Source: Hydrogenophaga sp. PAMC20947
GTDB lineage: Bacteria; Pseudomonadota; Gammaproteobacteria; Burkholderiales; Burkholderiaceae_C
Assembly: GCF_004795855.1 (NCBI RefSeq)
Contig: NZ_CP039252.1
Location: 2,604,001-2,668,000, forward strand
Direction of reading: 5' to 3'
Length of the DNA stretch: 64,000 bases
The number at the start of each line of letters is the position of its first letter. Positions within the stretch are counted from its first letter, which is position 1. The notes under the pieces are model-generated. The model had not been told where the DNA came from. It saw nothing but the letters and a program-made list of their open reading frames with translations, and did not search any database. A program made the translations under genes and the position numbers. This document shows, piece by piece, positions 9,165 through 15,972 of this stretch.

Positions 9165-9713
9165 TCAGCGCTGCGGGCAAGGCCCGTGGCGCTTGCGAAA
9201 ATCGCCAGGCAGCTCGGGCTGAGCCTCACCAAACAAGCCTAGGCGCCGATCTCGCGCAACCGCTTCCTGATTGGCATAAGGCCCCATGTCGCGGCGCCAC
9301 CGGTAAGACCAAGCCATTCCACGGTCCACCAGCCACCCAGCGACATCTTCCTGACCGAGGCTGAGCTTCACGAGCGCACGGCCATACCGGTCAAAACTGC
9401 GCTCGCGCACCGTCACCACCCGATCCATCACGCGCTGGCGCAAGGCGTCCCTGGCGGCAATGCCTCCGGCCTGGCAAATCTCGGGCGCATCAATCCCATC
9501 AATTCGCAGCTTGCGGTAGCGTCCACCTTCGACGGGCTGGACCCAAAGGGTGTCCCCATCGTGCACCCGGCTGACACGGGCCTCGTAGACCTCTTCCCCG
9601 GCATAGACCCCTGGGCTGATCAGCGAACAGCCAATGGCCACCAGCCATGCGAACGCACCCAGATGTGCCCAGCGCAGGGGCCTCACAGAAAATGGCGAAG
9701 AGAAATGATGCAT
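9165..9713 (-). CDS. thermonuclease-like protein (SNase family), probably exported
   Basis: The 182-residue protein starts with a hydrophobic stretch (AHLGAFAWLVAIGCSLISPG) ending near a VYAGEE cleavage-like site. An SNase fold follows, with VHDGDTLWV, LRIDGIDAPE and FDRYGRALVKL, which carry the Asp and Arg residues expected for Ca-dependent nucleases. It would cut DNA or RNA outside the cytoplasm. It is convergent with the moeB-like gene with no spacer at all: the two stops are adjacent. The frame extends upstream, but the ATG at 9713 fits the signal peptide. Confidence 0.88.
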   Translation of the reverse strand: MHHFSSPFSVRPLRWAHLGAFAWLVAIGCSLISPGVYAGEEVYEARVSRVHDGDTLWVQPVEGGRYRKLRIDGIDAPEICQAGGIAARDALRQRVMDRVVTVRERSFDRYGRALVKLSLGQEDVAGWLVDRGMAWSYRWRRDMGPYANQEAVARDRRLGLFGEAQPELPGDFRKRHGPCPQR

Positions 9714-9938
9714 CCGGGCAGTGTGCCCGGAAAAACGCACGACTTTGCAGTGTCGAAAACAGTCTTGTAACGACCTGCACCGACCACGAGGCTCAAATTG
9801 AACAGGGCACCACCGTCCCGCACACCCGCCAGACCATGCGCGCTGGATCGACCGCATCGAACGCCCCTCGGACAAGGGCGCGGTCCACGCCCATGCCAGA
9901 CCCGCCTGCCCGCCCGTTCACCACCTTGGCGAGCCACT

Positions 9939-10448
9939 TCAGCCCGCGAGCAGTGCCTCCATCTGCCGCAAGCTGGCCACCGTTTTCAGGCAAGCTTCCG
10001 CCGCTTCGGTGCCCTTGACCGCAAAGTGCTGCCGGAAATACTTGCGATGCTCAGCGTGTTCGTGGAAATGGTGCGGCGTCAGCACGGCAGAGATCATGGG
10101 CACGCCAGTCTCCAACTGCACGTCCATCAAAGCCTGCACCACGGTCTGTGACACAAAGTCGTGCCGATAAATGCCCCCATCGACCACAAGCGCACTGCCC
10201 ACCACCGCTGCGTAACGACCCGAGCGCGCCAGACGCTGGGCATGCAACGGGATCTCAAAGGCGCCAGGGACGTCGAACACGTCAATGGCATCGGCACCAA
10301 AGCCGGCCCGCGCCATGGCGTCAAAAAAGGCATCCCGTGCCTGGTGCACGATGTCGGCATGCCAAGCCGCTTCGACAAAAGCAAAACGCAGCGAATGCGG
10401 CAAATCCGCGGGAAGGGAAAGGGGTGTGGAAACTTCGGTCTGATTCAT
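9939..10448 (-). CDS. ribH: 6,7-dimethyl-8-ribityllumazine synthase, RibH2-like
   Basis: Lumazine synthase makes the direct precursor of riboflavin. The 169 residues contain DVFDVPGAFEIPLHAQ, the substrate loop VVGSALVVDGGIYRHDFVS, and MISAVLTPHHFHEHAEHRKY where most homologues have the GVLT-(D/E)-QA loop. The HFHEHAEH segment and the IYRHDFV motif are what I recall for the type II (RibH2) subgroup. The ATG at 10448 is preceded by GAGG. An FMN riboswitch lies upstream on the same strand, so flavin level should control it. It stands alone, without ribD, ribE or ribB. Confidence 0.9.
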   Translation of the reverse strand: MNQTEVSTPLSLPADLPHSLRFAFVEAAWHADIVHQARDAFFDAMARAGFGADAIDVFDVPGAFEIPLHAQRLARSGRYAAVVGSALVVDGGIYRHDFVSQTVVQALMDVQLETGVPMISAVLTPHHFHEHAEHRKYFRQHFAVKGTEAAEACLKTVASLRQMEALLAG

Positions 10449-10477
10449 GGAGTCCTCAACGATCAGGAGGGGTTGCC

Positions 10478-10510
10478 AAAAAATCAGGGCGCACAAGCGC
10501 ACACATGCGC
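10478..10510 (-). terminator. candidate expression-platform terminator downstream of the FMN riboswitch
   Basis: On the reverse strand, a GCGCAT...GTGCGC stem (G-U closing pair, 10-base loop) is followed four bases later by six T residues, between the aptamer and the ribH start. It could be the switching terminator of the riboswitch. The stem is short and alternative pairings of the repeated GCGC segments are possible. Confidence 0.4.
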
Positions 10511-10544
10511 GCGGCCGACGAATCGGCACGGCGGTGCCGTGGCT

Positions 10545-10706
10545 CGCGCTCTCTATCATCCGGACTGTCACCGTCGGTCCCGGGATCTCACCGGGTCTGC
10601 TGACCCCGCACAACATGGCGCCGTGCGGGCGCTCGCGGCACTCGTGCGGTCTTGTCGCCAAGCCGCCATCACCGCCGGTGGGGAATTGCACCCCGCCCTG
10701 AGAACG
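10545..10706 (-). promoter_or_regulatory. FMN riboswitch (RFN element)
   Basis: Reverse-strand sequence starting at 10706 reads CTCAGGGCGGGGTGCAATTC, then CCCACCGGCGGTGATG. The far end reads GACAGTCCGGATGATAGAGA. These are the highly conserved helices and joining segments of the FMN aptamer. It lies about 100 bases upstream of the lumazine synthase gene and directs flavin-dependent repression in cis. The 162-base length is typical, with the variable arm in the middle (about 10600-10650). Confidence 0.96.
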
Positions 10707-10780
10707 CTTTGCGCCCGGCCAAAACCGCCGAGCGCCCCGCATTGTAGGCAGACCCTTGAGCCCCCGGTGTCGCCAGGGAT

Positions 10781-11629
10781 TCAGGCGGTGACGATCCACC
10801 CCTCCAGCGGATCAAAGTCGGGCAGGCCCCAGCGTGGATGACCGCTTAGGTGCTGCTGCAACGCCCAAGCGGCTTGCACCAGGCACAGCACGGCATCCAG
10901 TCGGTCTCCGGAAGGGTCATCGGCCAGATCGTCGCGCTGGGCATGGCTGAGCTTCAGGCGCAGGCTGGCAGCCTGCAGCAAGGGCGCACGCCCGGTCTCC
11001 AGCGCCTCGATCAGCGTTTTGCGTGCGATCAGGCGCTCGCTGGTCTGGCGTGCCTTGTCATCGGCCTTGTAAGACAACTTGCCCAAAACACTGCGAGCGA
11101 GCAACCCTGGATAGGCTTCGAGCGCGATGCGGTCCGGATCCCCCTCATGCAAGCCGGGCAAACTCACACCTGCTTCGAGCAAAAGCGGAACACCGGCATG
11201 CAACATGAACGCCACCGGTGGATTGACCCACTTCATGCTGGGGCTTGAGCCGGCGGGGCCATCGGTGGCCCGGTGGGCAAACTTGCCTCCCACCGGGCGC
11301 GAATCGCAGAAGGCCGCAAAGCGGGCCCGAATGGTCTCGCGGCTCAAGGCCCCGTATTGACGGATGCAAGGCAACCAGTCAGTAGGCCAACCCAGACTGG
11401 TCACCAACTCACGCGGCAAGCCAAATGGCAAGTCGAAGCCTCCCACCCAAGGCACAGCATCGGTCTGCTGCAAACGCTTTTGCCAGCCGTTCAAATCTTC
11501 AAAGACCTCCAGCGTTTGCAGCACCACCCGCCCACGGTCAATGCGGCCTACGGCGAGCGTGATCGGTTTGCGGCGCGAGGGCGCGCTGGTGAAATCGCAA
11601 CCCAGCAACTCAAAGGCACTTTCTGTCAT
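10781..11629 (-). CDS. DUF429 family protein (predicted RNase H-like nuclease)
   Basis: A 282-residue cytoplasmic protein with no signal or membrane segment. It starts LLGCDFTSAPSRRKPIT, with an acidic residue on the first strand, and has VGGFDLPFGLPREL, RIALEAYPGLLAR and a late DRLDAVLCLVQAAW segment. These patterns match the DUF429 family, which has been predicted to adopt an RNase H-like fold, but no activity is established. It reads toward the FMN riboswitch, with its stop 74 bases upstream of the aptamer. The EamA gene lies 28 bases upstream on the same strand. Confidence 0.82.
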   Translation of the reverse strand: MTESAFELLGCDFTSAPSRRKPITLAVGRIDRGRVVLQTLEVFEDLNGWQKRLQQTDAVPWVGGFDLPFGLPRELVTSLGWPTDWLPCIRQYGALSRETIRARFAAFCDSRPVGGKFAHRATDGPAGSSPSMKWVNPPVAFMLHAGVPLLLEAGVSLPGLHEGDPDRIALEAYPGLLARSVLGKLSYKADDKARQTSERLIARKTLIEALETGRAPLLQAASLRLKLSHAQRDDLADDPSGDRLDAVLCLVQAAWALQQHLSGHPRWGLPDFDPLEGWIVTA

Positions 11630-11657
11630 ATTTAAAAATGGTGTTCAACACCCACCG

Positions 11658-12539
11658 TTACCCCAGGCCCAAAGCCACCACGCCGCAGGCAATCAAAACA
11701 GCGCCCAGCAGACGGGAGGTGCGCGCTCCCTCCCCCAACAAATGCCCGCCGATCAGCGCAGCAAACAACATCGACACTTCCCGCGCCGGCGCCACATGCG
11801 ACAAAGGCGCCGTTTGCATGGCGTACAACACCAGCACATAGGCCACCGGACTGAACACCGCCACCACCAGGGCATAGCGCCATTGCAGCAACCACAAAGA
11901 CCAGGCAACAGGCCGATCACGCAGCACCGTTGGCGCCAGCAAGGCCACGCGCACAAAATTGCTCATGTAGTCCACCAAAATGGGCGACATCAGGGCCCAC
12001 TTGACCGCATACCCGTCCACCACGGTGTACGACGCGATCAGCGCTCCCGTCAACAACCCGTAGAACACACCCTGACGCACCCGCTCGCGTGAAACCGGAT
12101 CGTGCGCCTTGCGCCACAAGCCCGGCCCACCGGCAATCAGGAAAACGCCGCCCACCACGCCAACGATGCCAGCCAACCCCAGCGCAGATATCTGCTCCCC
12201 CAGAAAGACAATGGCCACCATCGATGACAACAAGGGGCCAGAACCCCGCGCCAAGGGGTAGACCACCGTGAGATCGGCTTTGCGGTACCCGCGCAACAAA
12301 ACCACAAAATACAGCACGTGCAAGAGTCCGCCAACCAACACCAGGCCCCACTCGTTGGTGCCCCAGCGAGGCAGCTCATTGCGACCCAGCCACCAGCCCA
12401 GGGGCGCCCACAGCACCATCATGAAAAAGGCGGTGAAAAATGCAAAGCGCGCGTCGCCCGCGGCCTTCTTGGCCACGATATTCCAGCCTGCATGGATCAG
12501 GCCGGCCACCACGATGAGAGCAAATGCCGCAGGCGTCAC
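11658..12539 (-). CDS. EamA/DMT-family transporter
   Basis: A 293-residue, very hydrophobic protein with about ten predicted transmembrane segments arranged as two EamA repeats. The first begins ALIVVAGLIHAGWNIVAKKA and includes VVYPLARGSGPLLSSM. The second includes GLLTGALIASYTVVDGYAVK and ends LGAVLIACGVVALGLG. Substrates of this superfamily range from amino acids to metabolites, and nothing here specifies one. The start is a GTG at 12539. A terminator upstream separates it from the folE-BLUF pair. Confidence 0.88.
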   Translation of the reverse strand: MTPAAFALIVVAGLIHAGWNIVAKKAAGDARFAFFTAFFMMVLWAPLGWWLGRNELPRWGTNEWGLVLVGGLLHVLYFVVLLRGYRKADLTVVYPLARGSGPLLSSMVAIVFLGEQISALGLAGIVGVVGGVFLIAGGPGLWRKAHDPVSRERVRQGVFYGLLTGALIASYTVVDGYAVKWALMSPILVDYMSNFVRVALLAPTVLRDRPVAWSLWLLQWRYALVVAVFSPVAYVLVLYAMQTAPLSHVAPAREVSMLFAALIGGHLLGEGARTSRLLGAVLIACGVVALGLG

Positions 12540-12552
12540 CGAAGATCAGCGC

Positions 12553-12586
12553 AAAAAAACCGCAGACCCCTGACCAGAGGCTGCGG
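12553..12586 (-). terminator. intrinsic terminator after the BLUF gene
   Basis: On the reverse strand, CCGCAG-CCTCTGGTCAGGGGT-CTGCGG is followed directly by seven T residues. It closes the folE-BLUF unit 24 bases after the BLUF stop. Confidence 0.85.
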
Positions 12587-12609
12587 TCGATGTGGTGTGG
12601 TCAGCTGGG

Positions 12610-13035
12610 TCAGGCCCGGCCAATGATGCTGGCGGTGGCCATCAACTCTTCCAACAAAGCCAGGGACACAAGGCCTGAAACACCGTAAGGATCAAACTCC
12701 GGACGCTCAGAGTATTTCAACACGACGGACGTGTTGAGCTTGGAGAGGTTGACCTGGCCCATGGTCCATCCACCGAAGCGGCGCTCGGTGATTTCCTCGT
12801 AATGCAGCAACACCACATCGGTGTGCCGCTGATCGGCTGCGATGTGGTTGTACAACGCATTGACAGCCATCCTGCCACCTTCAATTGCCTGCAGAAATAC
12901 GCTCCCGCCGTAACACAGCACGCCGGTAATACCGTTGCCCATGTTGTGCGAACGCGATGTTTCCAGAATGGATTCAATGGCTTTGGAGCAGTCTTTATCG
13001 ACGGCACGGCTGACATAGAGCAGGCGAACGAGCAT
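12610..13035 (-). CDS. BLUF-domain blue-light photoreceptor (FAD-binding), stand-alone
   Basis: The 141-residue protein is essentially one BLUF domain. The residues that photocycle in this family are present: Tyr7 (LLYVSR), Asn31 (HNMGNGITGVL), Gln49 (FLQAIEGG), and Trp90/Met92 (GGWTMG). It should bind FAD and respond to blue light by rearranging the Gln-Tyr hydrogen bonds. There is no attached output domain, only a C-terminal helical cap (residues about 100-141), so it must act through a partner. It starts 15 bases after folE stops and ends at a terminator, so folE and this gene form one unit. Confidence 0.93.
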   Translation of the reverse strand: MLVRLLYVSRAVDKDCSKAIESILETSRSHNMGNGITGVLCYGGSVFLQAIEGGRMAVNALYNHIAADQRHTDVVLLHYEEITERRFGGWTMGQVNLSKLNTSVVLKYSERPEFDPYGVSGLVSLALLEELMATASIIGRA

Positions 13036-13050
13036 GGTGGTTGACGTTAA

Positions 13051-13761
13051 TTAGTTTTTACGGGGGATGAGCGAGAGGAATTCGCGCCGCAAGTTGGGGT
13101 CTTTCAAAAACACACCGCGCATGACCGAGTTGATCATCTTGCTGTCCATGTCTTTCACACCACGCCAGGCCATGCAATAGTGGCTGGCCTCCATGACAAT
13201 GGCCAGACCATCGGGCTGTGTTTTTTCCTGAATCAGGTCGGCCAGCTGCACTACAGCCTCTTCCTGTATTTGTGGTCGCCCCATGATCCATTCAGCCAGG
13301 CGCGCGTACTTGGACAAACCGATCACATTGGTGTGCTCGTTGGGCATGATGCCGATCCAGACCTTGCCGATGACCGGACAGAAATGGTGGCTGCAAGCGC
13401 TACGCACCGTGATCGGGCCCACAATCATCAGCTCATTCAGGTGCTCGGCATTGGGAAACTCAGTGACCGCCGGCCCCGTCACGTAGCGGCCGTTAAAGAC
13501 CTCCTTGAGGTACATCTTGGCCACTCTGCGCGCGGTGTTGCCGGTGTTGTGATCGTTTTCCAGATCAATCACCATGCTGTCCAGCACACCCTGCATCTTG
13601 ACGGTCACTTCGTCGAGCAGCAAATCCAGCTCGCCGGGTTGAATGAACTCAGCGATGTTGTCGTTGGAGTGAAAGCGGTGGCGCGCGGCCTTGATACGCT
13701 CTCGGATCTTGACCGACACGGGTACACCATGGTCGTCATCGGGTGGGCCAGCTTGGGTCAT
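13051..13761 (-). CDS. folE: GTP cyclohydrolase I
   Basis: FolE converts GTP to 7,8-dihydroneopterin triphosphate, the entry to folate and pterin synthesis. Visible family motifs are the zinc-ligand region TVRSACSHHFCPVIG, WIGIMPNEHTNVIGLSKYARL, and MEASHYCMAWRGVKD with the second zinc-ligand Cys. The frame is open to 13800, with further ATGs at 13785 and 13779. I prefer 13761 because GAAGG lies just before it, which gives 236 residues. nudB at 41.3 kb would act on its product. The BLUF photoreceptor follows directly. Confidence 0.94.
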   Translation of the reverse strand: MTQAGPPDDDHGVPVSVKIRERIKAARHRFHSNDNIAEFIQPGELDLLLDEVTVKMQGVLDSMVIDLENDHNTGNTARRVAKMYLKEVFNGRYVTGPAVTEFPNAEHLNELMIVGPITVRSACSHHFCPVIGKVWIGIMPNEHTNVIGLSKYARLAEWIMGRPQIQEEAVVQLADLIQEKTQPDGLAIVMEASHYCMAWRGVKDMDSKMINSVMRGVFLKDPNLRREFLSLIPRKN

Positions 13762-13870
13762 GTCGCCTTCGGTTTTCATCAGCATGACGAATGCTAACAC
13801 CGGCCTTCAATAACCGGAATAACGGGACAAAACCTGGGGGCATGTGGAAACCATTGCGCGCCTGCAGGCG

Positions 13871-15163
13871 TTAGTAGCGGTGTCCGGACACAAACAGCAT
13901 GGCCCGCATCAACCCAAAGGCAATCCTGTCCAGTACACGCTGTTGCCAAGGCCGCGCGCTAAGGGCCTGGGCATCAATGGGAGATCCTTCATGGTTGACC
14001 AGGACATCAAGGCGCTTGTGCAGCATGTTGGCAAACCGGCGATCCGTGCTCAACACGTTGGCTTCCCGGGCCAGCAAAAGGGACAGCGGGTCCAGGTTGG
14101 TCGAGCCCACGGTGGCCCAACAGCGGTCAACAACGGCCACCTTGGCATGCAATGCACTGGGGGCGTATTCGTGGATGTCGATCCCGGCATCCACCAGCGC
14201 TTGGTACACCGGGCGTGCCGCGTGATACTGGAAGAAGTTTTCATACCGTCCCTGCAACAACAGGCGCACCCGAACACCTCGATTCGCCGCGTGCGTCAGC
14301 GCACGGCGCAGCTTGCCGCCCGGTACGAAATAAGCGTTGGCGATCACGATCTCATGACGCGCTTCACCGATGGCCTTCAAGTAAGCGCGCTCGATATCGT
14401 GACGATGGCCCACGTTGTCGCGCAACACCAGCGCAGCGATCGCGCCGTCCACTCCGTTGAGCACGGGTGAGTCAGGCGCCGACAGGCGCCAAGGCATGGC
14501 CTGAGCGAACTCAGACGTCAGATGGGAAAAATCACCCAAGGGCAAGGTTTCACGCAAGGCATGCCAGGCCGACCTGAACTCGCGCTGGCGCGCCTTGCGC
14601 ACGGCCTGCAACCGCCACCACAGCTGCTCCATGCTCTCAACCATGTCATCCACCAATGGACCGATTACCCGCAAGGAAAAATCCAGCCTCGGCACGCTCA
14701 AGCGCCCCAAGGCGCCATCTTCCAGGTCGTCAATGATGTTGATGCCGCCACAAAAGCCCACGGTTTCGTCGACCACACACAGTTTTCGGTGCAGTCGGCG
14801 CCATCGGCTGGGAATCAACAACCCAAGGCGTCCCAGCGGAGAGTACACATGCCATTTGACGCCCGAGGCCTGGAAGCGGGCCTGCCATTCGGTGGGCACA
14901 CTGGGTGTTCCGACACCGTCAACCACCAGACGCACCAGCACCCCGCGCCGGGCGGCGCGCTCCAATGCTTCAGCGACACCGATAGCCGAACCGGCGAAGT
15001 CAAAAATATAGGTCTCCAGGTGAACCACGCGCCGCGCAGCATCCATGGCCTCGACCAATGCCGGGAACAGCGCCGAGCCGCCCTCCAGAAGCAGGAGTTG
15101 ATGTCCACCGTGTGTGGTCCAGCCACCGCCGCGCAGCTTCCAGGGAGAACGACGGCGCGCCAT
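13871..15163 (-). CDS. clsB: cardiolipin synthase B-type phospholipase D family protein
   Basis: The 430-residue protein has two HKD phospholipase D motifs. One is at HRKLCVVDETVGFCGG and the other at HAKVAVVDRCWATVGSTNLD. It lacks N-terminal membrane helices, which resembles ClsB (YbhO) rather than ClsA. It would make cardiolipin from phosphatidylglycerol at the inner membrane. The ATG at 15163 lies five bases after the stop of the upstream phosphatase-type gene. The same pairing (ybhP-ybhO) occurs in enterobacteria. Confidence 0.9.
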   Translation of the reverse strand: MARRRSPWKLRGGGWTTHGGHQLLLLEGGSALFPALVEAMDAARRVVHLETYIFDFAGSAIGVAEALERAARRGVLVRLVVDGVGTPSVPTEWQARFQASGVKWHVYSPLGRLGLLIPSRWRRLHRKLCVVDETVGFCGGINIIDDLEDGALGRLSVPRLDFSLRVIGPLVDDMVESMEQLWWRLQAVRKARQREFRSAWHALRETLPLGDFSHLTSEFAQAMPWRLSAPDSPVLNGVDGAIAALVLRDNVGHRHDIERAYLKAIGEARHEIVIANAYFVPGGKLRRALTHAANRGVRVRLLLQGRYENFFQYHAARPVYQALVDAGIDIHEYAPSALHAKVAVVDRCWATVGSTNLDPLSLLLAREANVLSTDRRFANMLHKRLDVLVNHEGSPIDAQALSARPWQQRVLDRIAFGLMRAMLFVSGHRY

Positions 15164-15168
15164 CAGCG

Positions 15169-15897
15169 TCAAAACTCCAGCTCGGCGATCAAGGGCAAAT
15201 GATCCGACATACGCGACCAGGCCCGCCCATGAGGCACATGCGCAGACACAGGGCGCAGGCCCCGAACGTAAATGCGATCCATATGCAAAAGCGGCAAGCG
15301 GGACGGGTAGGTAGGCAACCTCAGCCCGTCAAAAGTGCTCAGGTCCAGGGCGGCCATGGGTTTGAGCAATTTGGCCCCCCAGTCATTGAAGTCACCGGCC
15401 ACGATCAAAGGGGCCGAGCCAGGGACTTCGCGCGCAAGGTACGCACCCAGACGCTGAACCTGGCGCTCGCGACTGGCATGAATGAGCCCAAAATGCACCA
15501 CGATCACATGCACATCCTGACCTTCCACCAACAACTGGGCGTGCAACAGGCCCCGCTGTTCAAACCGGTGGTCTGATACATCGGAATGGCGAATGTCCAT
15601 CACGGGCCAGCGCGACAACAAGGCGTTGCCATGCTCTCCATGCTTGGTCACGGCGTTGGTTCGGTACACCGACTCATAACCCTCAGGCGACAGGTAACCC
15701 GCCTGGTCCAGATCCGGCCAGCGGGTGAAGGATTTCTCGAACTTCTTGTGGTGTCGCCGCACTTCCTGCAGGCAAACAATGTCCGCATCAAATTGCTCCA
15801 CCGCATGGCCCAGGTTGTGGATCTCAAGGCGGCGGGACGGGCCAAGGCCCTGGACACCCTTGTGGATGTTGTAAGTGGCAACGCGCAGAATGCTCAT
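15169..15897 (-). CDS. endonuclease/exonuclease/phosphatase (EEP) family protein, YbhP-like
   Basis: A 242-residue EEP-fold hydrolase. It begins LRVATYNIHKGVQG and contains VCLQEVR with the metal-binding Glu, IVVHFGLIHASRERQ, VAGDFNDW and a closing SDHLPLIAEL His motif. The family includes DNases and phosphodiesterases, and the substrate here is unknown. Its position directly upstream of clsB suggests a role in phospholipid or cell-envelope metabolism. It starts 75 bases after the last gene of the giant-protein operon and might be read from it. Confidence 0.87.
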   Translation of the reverse strand: MSILRVATYNIHKGVQGLGPSRRLEIHNLGHAVEQFDADIVCLQEVRRHHKKFEKSFTRWPDLDQAGYLSPEGYESVYRTNAVTKHGEHGNALLSRWPVMDIRHSDVSDHRFEQRGLLHAQLLVEGQDVHVIVVHFGLIHASRERQVQRLGAYLAREVPGSAPLIVAGDFNDWGAKLLKPMAALDLSTFDGLRLPTYPSRLPLLHMDRIYVRGLRPVSAHVPHGRAWSRMSDHLPLIAELEF

Positions 15898-15972
15898 GGG
15901 TGCAATAGTCGCATGTTGCGAGTCGAAATTGGTGGGGTACTTGCAGTGCCCAATGGGAACTGTCTCACAAGG

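Noticed and set aside
9683..9937. Minus-strand open frames in the gap between the thermonuclease and ribH genes
   Set aside because: Low-complexity Arg/Gly-rich translations with no recognisable motif. They overlap the two real genes, and the gap is only about 225 bases.
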